Assembly (NCBI RefSeq): GCF_014297575.1
Contig: NZ_CP060412.1
Coordinates: 620,001 to 684,000, forward strand
Origin: Dyella telluris
GTDB lineage: Bacteria; Pseudomonadota; Gammaproteobacteria; Xanthomonadales; Rhodanobacteraceae
Reading direction: 5' to 3'
DNA length: 64,000 nucleotides
Position numbers and translations under genes: made by a program. The notes beneath the pieces are model-generated. The model was not told the origin of the DNA and searched no databases. It worked only from the letters and a program-made list of their open reading frames with translations. Position 1 is the first letter of the stretch, and every line of letters begins with the position of its first letter. Positions 26,054 through 35,539 of this stretch are shown here, piece by piece.

Positions 26054-28447
26054 TCAGTGTGCCGCCGTCATCGACGCCGGCGCATCTTGTACATCGGCGC
26101 CCCACGACTTGTTGGGCTCCGGCCCCATCTCCAGCACCAGGCTTGCGCCGTTGGCGATATCGGCATGGCTGAACCACGGTTTGTTCCACGGCTTGCCATT
26201 GAGCGTGGCGGACTGGATGTAGATGTTTCGTGCCGAATTGTTGTGCGCAACGACCTCGAAGACCTTGCCATTGCCCATGTGCAGGCGTACCCGGTCGAAG
26301 ATCGGGCTGCCCAGGATGTAGTCGGGGCTGGACGGGTCGACCGGATAGAAGCCCATCGCACTCAGCACGTACCACGACGAGGTCGAGCCCTGGTCATCCA
26401 TGCCCGGGAAGCCGTAACCGGTGGCGTCGCTGCCGTACATGTCGGTGAGGATGCGACGCGCCAGCGCCTGCGTCTTCCACGGCTGCCCGCTCCACGCATA
26501 AAGGTAGGCGGCCTGCTGGTCCGGTTGGTTGCCCTGCACGTACTGGCCGATCAGCCCGGTGCAGTCGCGGCAGATGCCCTTGGGGTTGTATGGCGTGGAG
26601 AAGAACGCATCGAGCTTGGCGTTGAACGCGTCGCGTCCGCCCAGCAGGTTCATCAGGCCCTGCACATCGTGCGGCACCAGCCACAGCGTGGACCAGCCCG
26701 AGGCCTCCTTCATCATGAAGTTGTAGTACGGCTCGCCCGGATCGAACGGCGAAATCCACTTCCCGTCCGCCGTGCGGCCGCGCATGAAGCCCACCGAGGG
26801 ATCGAACACGTTGCGGTAGTTGGCCGCGCGACGCAGGAACATGGCTGCATCATCCTGCTTGCCGAGGCGACGTGCGACGTCAGCCAGGGCGTGATCGTCC
26901 CAGGCGTATTCCAGCGTGGTGGCGGCACCGGCCTTGCCATCCGCATACGGCGGGCTGGCGTTGGCGGGCGGCAGGATGTCCGAGATCCAGCCCTGCTTCA
27001 TGTACTCGGCCAGGTAACCGCGCGGCCCCTTGGGGTCGGTTGCATTCTTGCGCAGGTATTCGTACGCGGCGGCATAGTCGAACGGAATACCGCGTTGCCA
27101 GGCGCCGTCGTAGAGGAACACGGCATGGTCGCCATGGAACGAGGTGTCCATGTAGCCACGCTCGCGTGCCCGGTCCAGCTCCGAACGCATGATGTTCTGC
27201 ACCACGTCCGGTTCCATCAGCATCAGCAAGGTGATCTGGTTACGACCGGTATCCCAGAACGGCACCGGCCCGTAACGGTCGTAGCTCGCCACCTGGACCT
27301 TGCCGTCCGCACCGGTGAAGTGCTCGCCCTTGTGCGCCAGCAGGCGAGGACTGGCAAACGAGTGGTACAGCGTGGAGTAGAACAGCATGCGCTGCTTGGC
27401 CGTGCCACCACTGACTTCCACGCGGTCGAACAGTTGCGCCCAGGCAGCACGTGCCTTTTCGTGGGCGCGATCGAAATCGGCTTCCGCATTCTGGTCGTGG
27501 AGACGCTGCTGGGCTTCCTCGGCGCTGTGACCGTGGGCCACCCGCACCAGCACCTGCTCGCCGGCACGGGTATCGAAAGTAACGTAGGCGCCGGCATAGC
27601 TGCCGGAAATGGCGCGCCGGTTCGGCTGCACGTCCGCGTCGCCGATGCCATAGCCTTCGTGCTCGTGGTTCGCACGGAAGGTACCGAAACCGGCGAAGGG
27701 TTGCGAAAACTCGGCAACGAACCAGTCACCGTCCGAGTCGCGCTCCGGACGACTGTTCTTGGTTACGCCACGGATGGTGTGGTCGCCGACCACTTCCACG
27801 TCGCCACCGACACGACGCAGGTTCACGATCACGTTGGAGCGGTGGCTCGCCGGAAAGGTGAAACGCATCAGGCTGGTGCGTTGCGTGGCCGTCAGCTCCA
27901 CCTTGGTGTGGAAGGTGGCGAGATCCACTGCGTAGTAACCAGGCGATGCCTTTTCCGTCGACTTGTCGTAGTACGCATGCGCGTAATCGGGTGGCACGGT
28001 CCAGTCGCCCACCACCGGCATGATCATCGGCGAGGCGCGGCCACCATAGGTCGAGCCGCCACCGGTGAAGCCGATCATGGTGGGGTTGGTGTAGTAGTAG
28101 GACATACCCACGCCCGAGGGATAACTCAGGTCGACGTTGAGATTGACCGGCGTCGCTTCGGTCGAACTCTGCGGCAGGGTCGCACCCGGCGAGGTCATGC
28201 CCGAGTACAGCGGCTCGCCCGGCGGCGGCGCATTGCCGATCAGTTCCGGCCGGTCCAGCGGCGCCGTGCCCACCAGCGTGTTGGCTTCATCGACGCTCGA
28301 TGAAGCAGGAGGTGTGGTGTTGCCCTTGCCGGCATAGGCCGCGCCGATGCTTCCGGCGGCGAAGGTGGCCAACACCAGCGCCATGCCAGTGCGCTGACTG
28401 AAAAGGAGAGACGCACGACGGCGACGTCGTGCAGCAAGCGGATTCAT
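26054..28447 (-). CDS. GH92 family alpha-mannosidase
   Basis: A 797-aa exported exo-alpha-mannosidase-like protein. The basic N-terminus and signal peptide (LATFAAGSIGAAYA) are followed by the N-terminal beta-sandwich (about 60-330) and an (alpha/alpha)6 barrel (about 345-780). Typical GH92 blocks include GTGGGGxxxG-like GGGSTYGGRASPMIMPVVGDW, PVPFWDTGRNQ, EYAWDDHALADVARRLG, and GFPGMDDQGSTSSWYVLSAMGFYPVDP near the end. GH92 enzymes trim alpha-linked mannose from N-glycans in a Ca2+-dependent way. AGGAC lies before the ATG at 28447. It follows the TonB receptor gene and slightly overlaps the GH2 frame. Confidence 0.93.
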   Translation of the reverse strand: MNPLAARRRRRASLLFSQRTGMALVLATFAAGSIGAAYAGKGNTTPPASSSVDEANTLVGTAPLDRPELIGNAPPPGEPLYSGMTSPGATLPQSSTEATPVNLNVDLSYPSGVGMSYYYTNPTMIGFTGGGSTYGGRASPMIMPVVGDWTVPPDYAHAYYDKSTEKASPGYYAVDLATFHTKVELTATQRTSLMRFTFPASHRSNVIVNLRRVGGDVEVVGDHTIRGVTKNSRPERDSDGDWFVAEFSQPFAGFGTFRANHEHEGYGIGDADVQPNRRAISGSYAGAYVTFDTRAGEQVLVRVAHGHSAEEAQQRLHDQNAEADFDRAHEKARAAWAQLFDRVEVSGGTAKQRMLFYSTLYHSFASPRLLAHKGEHFTGADGKVQVASYDRYGPVPFWDTGRNQITLLMLMEPDVVQNIMRSELDRARERGYMDTSFHGDHAVFLYDGAWQRGIPFDYAAAYEYLRKNATDPKGPRGYLAEYMKQGWISDILPPANASPPYADGKAGAATTLEYAWDDHALADVARRLGKQDDAAMFLRRAANYRNVFDPSVGFMRGRTADGKWISPFDPGEPYYNFMMKEASGWSTLWLVPHDVQGLMNLLGGRDAFNAKLDAFFSTPYNPKGICRDCTGLIGQYVQGNQPDQQAAYLYAWSGQPWKTQALARRILTDMYGSDATGYGFPGMDDQGSTSSWYVLSAMGFYPVDPSSPDYILGSPIFDRVRLHMGNGKVFEVVAHNNSARNIYIQSATLNGKPWNKPWFSHADIANGASLVLEMGPEPNKSWGADVQDAPASMTAAH

Positions 28448-28552
28448 GCGGGTGTCCTGTGCGGAATGAAGGCGCATCCGCAACCGCGAGGACGCCTGTG
28501 GCACTCCTCCTCCCCTGCGGGGAGAAGGAGCCAGTCAAAAGATCTGCCGATG

Positions 28553-28581
28553 GAAGAGCCGGGCATCATGCCCGGCTCTTC
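28553..28581. terminator. Intercistronic hairpin between TonB receptor and GH92 genes
   Basis: A perfect 12-bp stem GAAGAGCCGGGC / GCCCGGCTCTTC with a 5-nt loop lies 11 bp after the receptor stop. A second GC hairpin (CCCCTGCGGGG, 28513-28523) follows before GH92. On the minus strand the stem is followed after ~10 nt by a short T-run. It may be a partial terminator or mRNA-stabilising element that lowers hydrolase expression relative to the receptor. Confidence 0.6.
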
Positions 28582-28591
28582 CCGTGGTCGA

Positions 28592-31500
28592 TCAACCGCC
28601 ATCACCGAACTTGTAGGTCAGGCCCACGTAGTACTGGCGACCGGCGTACTCGAGCATGTACAGGCGCGAGGTGGTGTCGCCGCCCAGGTACTGGCGGGGC
28701 AGCTGGCGCGTCAGGTTGATCACCGACGCGGTCACCATCAGGTGCTTGGTGAACTCGTAATCGCCGTTCAGGTCGATCTGGTTGTACGGCTCGGTGTAGA
28801 TCGGCAGGCCAGCGGCCAGGCCCTGCATGGTGCGGCCGGTCCAGTTGCTGGTGGCACGCAGCAGCAGGCCGTTCTTTTCATAGAACAGCGAGATGTTCGC
28901 CGCGTACTTCGCACTGCCGATCAGCTCCGACTTGCCCACTTCCGTATCGCCCAGCGAGACCGGCGTTTCGTTGGTCTTGTTGAGCGTGTAGTTGGCGATG
29001 TAGCCAAAGCCCATGTCGAAGGTGTGCTGCGTGTACAGCTCCACGCCCTTGGACGTACCGGAACGACCATTGGCATTGGTACTGTACTGCATGAAGTTCT
29101 GCTCGGTGCCGCCGACATTCACCGTGATGTTGTTCACGGTTACCGGCACCACGAAGTTCTTCACCTTCTTCTGGAACAGGTCCACGCCAACCACCGACTC
29201 GGGGGCGTAGTACCACTCGCCGGCCAGGTCGAACTGGGTGGCCGTGAACGGCTTCAGGTCCGCATTGGCGCCGCTGCCATACCAGCCCGGCAACGGGGCG
29301 CCGAACTGCTTGCGGTCGTTGTAATAGGCCTGGGTGTTGTTGGTCAGGCTGCCCAGCTGGGCCAGGTCGGTGTAGTTGGCGCGGGACATCGCCTGCGAAC
29401 CGGCAGCGCGCAACAGGAAGTCGTCCGCGAAGCTCCACGCCACGTTGAAGCTGGGCAGCAGCTTGTTGTAGCGCTTGGAGGTGGAGGCGTTGGAGAACGT
29501 CTGGATCACCGACTGTTCGCGCGGCAGGTACTGGAAGTCACCCGGTGCGCATGCACCGCCACCCGCGTTCACGCCGGTAGCCGGACAGATCAGGATGTTG
29601 CCGTTGGCGTCGTGGTAGTACACGGCGTTGTTGGTGGTGATCTCGTCGGCCACCGTCAGGTCCTGCTTGGTGCTGACATAACGCAGGCCCACGTTGCCGC
29701 GCACCGTACCCGTGTCGAAGTTCGCCTGCGCGTAGAGCGCCGAGATCTGCTCCTTGATCGACGACTTGTCTTCGGGATGGTTGTACAGCACCTTGTCATA
29801 GGTGGAGTTGAGGTAGTTGTAGTACGCCGGGAAATTGATCGCCGGGAAGGTGCTGTCGTTATAGGCCAGCGTGTTCCCATCCAGCGAGTTGGGCAGCAGG
29901 AAGCCAGACGGCAGCTGGCCGGCATTGGGATCGCAGGTCTGGAACTGCAGCGTGGTACCCTTGCAGTACCAGCGCAGCTCGTTGTTCACCTGCGAGGCGT
30001 GGTTGTCGCGGTACTTGGCGCCGAACTGCAGCGACTGCATCCAGCTGTCCTCGAAGGCCCAGGTGAAGTCCGCCTGCAGGAAGTTCTGCGAGTTGGTGGT
30101 GTTGACCATGTTCGAACCGGTCGAGCCAAGATCCACCTGACCCTCGCCGGCAAGCATGTTCTGCAGCACGCTGGACGACGCGGTAAGCGTCGGCCGGCCG
30201 TTCAGCGTCCACGCGGCACCGGTGCTGCCATCCACCCACTGGCCGTTGACGAAGTTGCGCGGCTTGGCGGCCATGCCCAGTTCCACCGACGGTCCGCCCG
30301 TCGACCACGTGCGGCCCACGTTGAACGAGCCGCTGAGGGCGCCACCGCTATCCCACTCACCTTCGATGTTGACGGTCTGCGAGGTGGCCTTCTCCACCGA
30401 GTAGTTGCCGTTGAGCCACGGGATTTCCGTGGAGCACACGTCCACCGGCTGACGCTGGGCACCCGTCACCGGGTTGGTCAGCGAGTTACAGCCGACGCCT
30501 GCGGCCGGCAGCACGTAGTTCGCACCCGTCACCACGGTGTGCGACGGGTCGAAGGTCAGGCCGTTGGGCGCAAGCAAGCGGCCCTGCTGGTCGGCATAGC
30601 TGCCGGTGGGCAAGCCCCACTCGGGAACTTCCAGCGTGTTGGTGATCTGCGTCTGCTGACGCTCGAAACGGAAGTAGTTGCCGGTCAGCAGCAGGTGATC
30701 CGTCGGCTTGAACTGCATGGTGGCCTGCCAACCCTTGGTGGTCAGGTCCAACTGGTTGCGGCTGGTGGCGAACTGCTGCGGCATCCAGTAACCGGAATAG
30801 CTCTTGCCCGACTGGTCAACCACGCCACCACCGGACCACAGGTCGATGTTGGGCGCCACATCCGCACCGTATGCATTGCCGTGCACATCGGTCGGCGGCG
30901 CGGTACACGTCGTGTGGTCGGTACAGTTGTTGGACCACCAGTGCCAGCTGGATGCATTGGCCGTGTAATCGACATCGCGGCGCTTCTGGTACGAGCCGGC
31001 GACCAACACGCCAAAGGTTTCGTCCTTGTTCTTCCACGACCACAACGCCGAGCCTTGCGGCGTGACCTTGCCGCTGTTGTCGGAACCGGCCGCATTGAGC
31101 GAGATGAACCCGTCGTTCGCCTTCATTTCCAGCGGGCGGCGCGTGCGCAGATCCACGTTGCCGCCAATGCCGCCTTCGTCCAGGCGCGCTTCCTGGCTCT
31201 TGTAGAGCTTCACGTCCGAGAACATGTTGGCGGGCATCAGCGTGTAGTTGAACGAGCGCGACAGGCCGGCCGATGTATCGGCCGAGGCCACGTAGTTGCC
31301 GTTCAACTCGGTAAGGGTGAGCTCGGGCGCCAGGCCGCGGATACTCACCGTCTTGCCTTCACCCGATTCGCGGGTGATGACCACGCCCGGCACGTGCGCC
31401 AGTGCGTCGGCGATGTTCTTGGCGGGGAACTGGGCAATATTCTGCGCGTTGATCACTTCCACGATGGAATTGGAATCGCGCTTGTCCTGCATGTTCTGGT

Positions 31501-31771
31501 CGATGGACTGACGGAAACTGGTGACCACGATCGCATCGAGCGTCTTGGCATCGTCCTTGTCGGATTTCTTGTCCATGTCATCCTTTTTGGCGGCAGTGCC
31601 GTTAGTAGCCTGTGCCGGTGCCGGTGCTGCGGCCGCAGGAGCGGCGGCAGGCGTCGCGGTCTGCGCGAAAGCATCGGCAGGAACGCCAAGGCAGGCGCCG
31701 AAGGACAAGGTGGCCATGGCCAGTGCGGCGTACAGCGGTTTACGTGTCAACGCGTGCTGGAGGTACGTCAT
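28592..31771 (-). CDS. TonB-dependent receptor, Xanthomonas/Caulobacter carbohydrate type
   Basis: A 1059-aa outer-membrane receptor. Signal peptide (ends DAFAQ), Ala/Pro linker, TonB box LDAIVVTSF, and plug domain with VEVINAQNIAQFPAKNIADAL, HVPGVVITRESGEGKTVSIRG and EARLDEGGIGGNVDLRTRRP. The C-terminal barrel ends in YYVGLTYKFGDGG. The plug motifs follow the long Xanthomonas/Caulobacter receptor family linked to carbohydrate uptake. It heads the operon with GH92 and GH2, so it probably imports mannose-containing oligosaccharides. A perfect palindrome lies about 120 bp upstream. Confidence 0.92.
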   Translation of the reverse strand: MTYLQHALTRKPLYAALAMATLSFGACLGVPADAFAQTATPAAAPAAAAPAPAQATNGTAAKKDDMDKKSDKDDAKTLDAIVVTSFRQSIDQNMQDKRDSNSIVEVINAQNIAQFPAKNIADALAHVPGVVITRESGEGKTVSIRGLAPELTLTELNGNYVASADTSAGLSRSFNYTLMPANMFSDVKLYKSQEARLDEGGIGGNVDLRTRRPLEMKANDGFISLNAAGSDNSGKVTPQGSALWSWKNKDETFGVLVAGSYQKRRDVDYTANASSWHWWSNNCTDHTTCTAPPTDVHGNAYGADVAPNIDLWSGGGVVDQSGKSYSGYWMPQQFATSRNQLDLTTKGWQATMQFKPTDHLLLTGNYFRFERQQTQITNTLEVPEWGLPTGSYADQQGRLLAPNGLTFDPSHTVVTGANYVLPAAGVGCNSLTNPVTGAQRQPVDVCSTEIPWLNGNYSVEKATSQTVNIEGEWDSGGALSGSFNVGRTWSTGGPSVELGMAAKPRNFVNGQWVDGSTGAAWTLNGRPTLTASSSVLQNMLAGEGQVDLGSTGSNMVNTTNSQNFLQADFTWAFEDSWMQSLQFGAKYRDNHASQVNNELRWYCKGTTLQFQTCDPNAGQLPSGFLLPNSLDGNTLAYNDSTFPAINFPAYYNYLNSTYDKVLYNHPEDKSSIKEQISALYAQANFDTGTVRGNVGLRYVSTKQDLTVADEITTNNAVYYHDANGNILICPATGVNAGGGACAPGDFQYLPREQSVIQTFSNASTSKRYNKLLPSFNVAWSFADDFLLRAAGSQAMSRANYTDLAQLGSLTNNTQAYYNDRKQFGAPLPGWYGSGANADLKPFTATQFDLAGEWYYAPESVVGVDLFQKKVKNFVVPVTVNNITVNVGGTEQNFMQYSTNANGRSGTSKGVELYTQHTFDMGFGYIANYTLNKTNETPVSLGDTEVGKSELIGSAKYAANISLFYEKNGLLLRATSNWTGRTMQGLAAGLPIYTEPYNQIDLNGDYEFTKHLMVTASVINLTRQLPRQYLGGDTTSRLYMLEYAGRQYYVGLTYKFGDGG

Positions 31772-31890
31772 GTGTGTTCTCCCCTCAAATGTGATTCGCG
31801 CCCGTGTTCCACTGGCGCGGTGCTCCCCGTTTCGATCACTGCATGCAGATGCGCGATTTAGTGCTGCACGCTGCCTCCCTCTTTTCCAAA

Positions 31891-31904
31891 TTAGATCGAT
31901 CTAA
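31891..31904. promoter_or_regulatory. Palindromic operator TTAGATCGATCTAA
   Basis: A perfect 14-bp palindrome with central CG, 120 bp upstream of the TonB receptor start. LacI-family repressors typically use such CG-centred palindromes, and receptor genes of sugar-uptake loci are typical targets. The same 10-bp core ATCGATCTAA recurs at 32470-32479. Confidence 0.55.
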
Positions 31905-32469
31905 ACTTCGGACAGCCAACGACCCTTCAGCTCATTGGCCATGAAAGCGTCAAGGCCCGATGCGCTAAGGCGCAGGCCTGGATCCGGCGCCGCTAAAGCG
32001 ACATGCCGCCACGTACTCCCTGGCAGACCAAGGCGGATCGATGGATGGAATCAGACGTGCCTAAGCACGCGTTGCGGTGCTGGCCGTCCATCGGAAAGAC
32101 GGCGCGGATGGCCTTGCCTGCGGGTGAGTGATGCCCTCGACGTGCTCGCGGACTTTCCACACACGCACCGTGCGACGACGCATGCACCGCCGCGCCAAGG
32201 CGGGAACGAAACACAGGCCGGCCACCCTGCCCGCCATCGAGAACTGCATCCAGCAACGCGCGCAGACCCACGGTACGCAGGTCTGTCATCACGGAAATTC
32301 GGGCGGTACCTGCTTTCATGTCACGGCCTCCCATTCCCCTGAACCGTTATGACGGGAAGCAACCACCCTCAGGACGCCGCCAGACCGGCGCGCCCTTGGC
32401 CTCTCCCGCCCGACTCAGGTTGTGCCGGTCACCCGCCATGCGATGTGACCTGGATCACTACCAACCTGA

Positions 32470-32479
32470 ATCGATCTAA
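32470..32479. promoter_or_regulatory. Second ATCGATCTAA site
   Basis: It repeats the right ten bases of the palindrome at 31891-31904, about 575 bp away, with a degenerate left arm (TGA-ATCGATCTAA). It could be an auxiliary operator for looping, or chance. Confidence 0.3.
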
Positions 32480-32687
32480 ATCCCCTTGGGCCAAATTAAG
32501 CAGCGGGAGCCGCAAGCTGTCACGCTGCGCCGCAAAAACGCCACGTGTCGCCGTTAAGTTTTCTCGATGGGCGGGAGGCGTGGATGGCGCCCAGGTCGCG
32601 ATCCTGGAGGGGTCTGCCATGTCTTGCACGCAAGCGGGTGGTCTTCCGGCATGGCACCCGGCGACTTCGCTTCCGCGCAGGGTGCAT

Positions 32688-32719
32688 CCCGGATTCCCGC
32701 TACGCTTCATCCGGGCTAC
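32688..32719. repeat. Single REP-like element
   Basis: A copy of the right-hand REP arm (CCCGGATTC ... CTTCATCCGGGCTAC) just before the end of the flavin reductase gene. It belongs to the same family as the arrays at 44.5 and 63.2 kb. Confidence 0.75.
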
Positions 32720-32732
32720 GTGGCACGGTGCG

Positions 32733-33362
32733 TCAATCGGGACGACGCATGAGGAAGAGTTGCTCTGCACCGATGCGGAAATAATCGGCAGGTCCACCGC
32801 CACGCAGAATCGGTTGCCCAGCAGCGGTGTCGTAGATGCCGTTCTTCAGAAGACGCCGTGCAATATGCACGGCCACCACTTCGCCCAGCACCAGCCACCG
32901 CTCTACCCGCGTTCCATCGGCGCCCTGCAACTGCACGATCTGCGAGCACTTGCATTCCATGCTCACCGGGCTCTCGGCCACCCGCGGCGGCTTGACCCGC
33001 TGCGAGGCCACGGCGGTGAGCTGCCCCAGTTCGAACTCATCCACCTCCGGCGCCACCATCGCGCAGCTTTGGTTCATCGCCTCCGCCAGCGGCAACGTGG
33101 CCAGGTTCCACACGAACTCGCCGGTCTCCTCGATGTTGCGCAAGGTGTCCTTGCGACCCTGGCTGGAGAACCCGAGGATGGGCGGCGTGTAGTTGAAGGC
33201 GTTGAAGAAGCTGTAGGGCGCCAGGTTGTTGATGCCGCCGGCGCTGCGCGTGGAGATCCACCCGATGGGGCGAGGCCCGACGATCGCGTTGAACGGGTCA
33301 TGGGGAAGGCCATGCCCTTCGCTGGGGCTGTAACTGTAGAAATCGCTGTTGGAAGTGTCCAT
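32733..33362 (-). CDS. Flavin reductase-like domain protein
   Basis: A 209-aa FMN-binding split-barrel protein. The N-terminal block HDPFNAIVGPRPIGWISTRSAGGINNLAPYS (split by convention) and FNAFNYTPPILGFSSQGRKDTLRNI are typical of flavin reductases and related uncharacterised FMN proteins. The substrate or partner monooxygenase is not visible. The frame is open to 33722, but homology begins at MDTSNSDFYSYS (33362), so that start is used. The ribosome binding site is weak. Confidence 0.8.
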   Translation of the reverse strand: MDTSNSDFYSYSPSEGHGLPHDPFNAIVGPRPIGWISTRSAGGINNLAPYSFFNAFNYTPPILGFSSQGRKDTLRNIEETGEFVWNLATLPLAEAMNQSCAMVAPEVDEFELGQLTAVASQRVKPPRVAESPVSMECKCSQIVQLQGADGTRVERWLVLGEVVAVHIARRLLKNGIYDTAAGQPILRGGGPADYFRIGAEQLFLMRRPD

Positions 33363-33789
33363 CCGGGCGCTACGTGTTCGGTGGGTAGCCAGACAGTTTG
33401 CACGCTGGGTCGGCACTTCGATAGGCATGGAAGGTACCGTGGTAAATCCCCCTGCCCCGTCACCACCCGGTTCGCGTATCGATCGCCGGTCGGCCATGTC
33501 AGCGCGCGCCTGCGCGCCACACGTCGACGCAGGAAGCTGCGTCATCCCGTACCGAAGCCCCAGCGTCGTGATGCACGACGGCCGCCTGGCACGATGCATC
33601 CGCGCAGAGCCATGACGTTCCCGGACGATCATGTTTTCGCGCAACGCGGGCTCTTTCGACCAACGCCATTCATGGCGTGAAGCGGACGTATGGACGCCCA
33701 TTTGATCGAATCGCCCCAGCAAGCCCCGTCAATAATCCTTCATGGCCCGGCACCAGCGTGGCCGTGCTCCCTCATACCCGGGCGAGCCT
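33363..33789. other. 427-bp stretch without a recognised gene
   Basis: Only overlapping shadow frames are seen, including the 5' extension of the flavin reductase frame. It may contain the promoters of the flavin reductase gene and remnants of the 5' part of the adjacent pseudogene. Confidence 0.4.
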
Positions 33790-34383
33790 ATGTGCATCCT
33801 TGCCGGCTTCCCCAGCACACCGGCGAAAACCGCCAAGCCACTCGCCTATCCGTTCTCGCTGTGGTTCGCCGACGCCCACACGCTTTACGTCGCCGATGAA
33901 GGCGACGGCTAGGCGAGCGCCAGCGACCTGTACACCCACGCCGCCGCGCAGACCACGGCCGGCCTGCAGAAGTGGGGGTTCAACAGCAGCAGCAAGACCT
34001 GGACGCTGGCCTACACCCTGCAAGCGGGCCTGAACCTTGGCCAGGCCTATACGGTGAACGGTTATCCCACCGGCACCAACGCCGCCACTGGCCTGCCCTG
34101 GTCACCCGCCACCGACGGCCTGCGCAACCTTGCGGGCCGCCTCGACCACGATGGACGCGTCACCCTCTGGGCGACCACCTCGACCATCAGCGGCAACGGA
34201 GATACGGGTGCCGAGCCGAACCAGCTCGTGGCCATTCGCGACACGCTGAAGAGCAGCGATGCCACGGCCGCTGCACAGGAAACGTTCGTGACCCTGCGTA
34301 GTGCGGGTTTTGGCGAAGTGCTTCGCGGCAACTCGTTCACGCCGGATCGGGATGCGGACGATCACGACCACGATCATCACTGA
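33790..34383 (+). pseudogene. Truncated gene remnant with an in-frame amber codon
   Basis: Translation in one frame gives a continuous protein-like sequence (MCILAGFPSTPAKTAKPLAY, PFSLWFADAHTLYVADEGDG) that meets TAG at 33910-33912. It then continues without a frameshift for 157 codons (TWTLAYTLQAGLNLGQAYTV, GYPTGTNAATGLPWSPATDG, FGEVLRGNSFTPD) to a His/Asp-rich end. No signal peptide or proper start is present, so the 5' end is also lost. The sequence looks like the C-terminal part of a beta-propeller-type secreted protein; this is inference. Ser codon TCG to TAG is the simplest origin of the stop. Confidence 0.65.
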
Positions 34384-34878
34384 GCCCTTCGCGACCCTCC
34401 GTTGATCCGGATGCAAGGTGCCGGCCGCTACACGCCGGCACCTCGTCGACGGGACGGGGTTTATGCCCGCAACCGGCCACTCCCTTCTTCAGCCCTGAGC
34501 AAGCCCCAGCCCCGTCTCAGGAAGGCTGATTCACCGGCTACGTAATTCCGCGTACCGGAGTTCCGTAGGTTTGCAGTCGCGCCGGCTGCCCGGTGCGAGG
34601 CAATCTGTTCGCCGGGAGGGGCCGGGAGGCATGGGGTGTCGTCGATGAAGGTCGCGGGGGCGTGGCTTGCAAGCCGCGCCGCAATGTCCGCCGTCCGTCA
34701 TCCATCACGCAGCGTCGGTTTCCGTCGTTGCGCTACGTCATTCCCTTGTTCTCCCCTTCCTGCCCGTTTCAACGACCTGTTTTCACCAAGCATCGGGGAT
34801 GGTCGCCGGTACAGCTGGCATGACTTTCAAGTGACCGGTATCGCTCCCTCACAATCTACTGGCGAGAGGTGAACAACG
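34384..34878. other. 495-bp intergenic stretch
   Basis: It contains the hairpin at 34416-34443 and presumably the promoter of the OmpA-like lipoprotein. Frames at 34593-34823 and 34636-34872 show no domain, signal peptide or ribosome binding site and are not called. Confidence 0.5.
34416..34443 (+). terminator. Hairpin after the pseudogene
   Basis: A perfect 10-bp stem AGGTGCCGGC / GCCGGCACCT with an 8-nt loop, 32 bp after the pseudogene stop. No T-run follows. Confidence 0.45.
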
Positions 34879-35445
34879 ATGAAGAAGTTAGCGATGCTGT
34901 GCATGGCAGCCGCGGTGCTCGTGATGGCAGGCTGCGTATCCCAACAGAAGTACGACGAATCACAGCAGAGGAACGCCGAACTTGAGGCTCAGTACAAGCA
35001 ACTGAACGACTCCATGAGTTCGGAGATCTCCTCCAAGAACATGAGCATCTCCCGCATGCAGGACGCCATCAAGGTGTCGCTCAACGACCAGCTGTTGTTC
35101 CCGTCGGGTGGCTGGGAAATGTCCGCCGGCGCCAAGAGCAGCATTGCCAAGGTCGCCGCCATCCTGGCGCCGCACCAGAAGAACAAGGTCATCGTGAACG
35201 GCTACACGGACAGCACGCCGATCGGCCCCGAACTGGCCAGCAAGGGTGTCACCACCAACCAGATCCTCTCGCAGAAGCGCGCCGACGACGTCATGAACTA
35301 CATGATTTCGCAGGGCGTCAACCCGAGCATGGTCTCCGCGCATGGCTACGGCGAAAGCAATCCGGTGGCTTCCAATGACACCGCCGAAGGCAAGGCGCAG
35401 AACCGCCGCGTGGAACTCACCATCGCGGCTCCGGCCAGCCACTAA
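34879..35445 (+). CDS. OmpA-family peptidoglycan-associated lipoprotein
   Basis: A 188-aa protein with a lipobox VMAGC (Cys19), a short coiled-coil region (about 25-60: QQKYDESQQRNAELEAQYKQ) and a C-terminal OmpA domain (about 70-185: LLFPSGGWEMS, VNGYTDSTPIG, LSQKRADDVMNYM, NRRVELTI). It probably anchors the outer membrane to the cell wall. AGAGGTGA lies upstream of the ATG. It has no operon partner. Confidence 0.88.
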   Translation: MKKLAMLCMAAAVLVMAGCVSQQKYDESQQRNAELEAQYKQLNDSMSSEISSKNMSISRMQDAIKVSLNDQLLFPSGGWEMSAGAKSSIAKVAAILAPHQKNKVIVNGYTDSTPIGPELASKGVTTNQILSQKRADDVMNYMISQGVNPSMVSAHGYGESNPVASNDTAEGKAQNRRVELTIAAPASH

Positions 35446-35539
35446 GGCAACGACGGCGCGTAGCGCCTCCGTCGCCTGATTCATGCATCGACGTGCACCT
35501 GCTCCCGGTTTCGCCGTGGAGCAGGCAGCATGTCGCCGC

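Larger units (their letters stand above)
31772..32732. other. 961-bp non-coding or degenerate stretch upstream of the TonB receptor
   Basis: No convincing gene. Minus-strand frames at 31993-32334 and 32061-32249 overlap each other and have no domain or signal. The stretch holds the palindrome at 31891-31904, a related half-site at 32470-32479, and one REP-like copy at 32688-32719. The length is unusual for this compact region; it may contain the receptor leader or a decayed gene. Confidence 0.5.

Noticed and set aside
25994..28303. 769-codon plus-strand open frame
   Set aside because: It lies antisense to the GH92 gene and has no recognisable motifs.
28466..31861. 1131-codon plus-strand open frame
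   Set aside because: It is antisense to the TonB receptor gene. Long antisense frames are common in GC-rich DNA, and the translation has no domain, being His/Val/Arg-rich without structure.
31993..32334. 113-codon minus-strand frame upstream of the TonB receptor
   Set aside because: It overlaps another frame of equal quality and has no signal peptide or domain. It may be decayed DNA.
33910..33912. Programmed amber readthrough or pyrrolysine
   Set aside because: The gene also lacks a proper 5' end, no pyrrolysine genes are seen, and decay is the simpler explanation.
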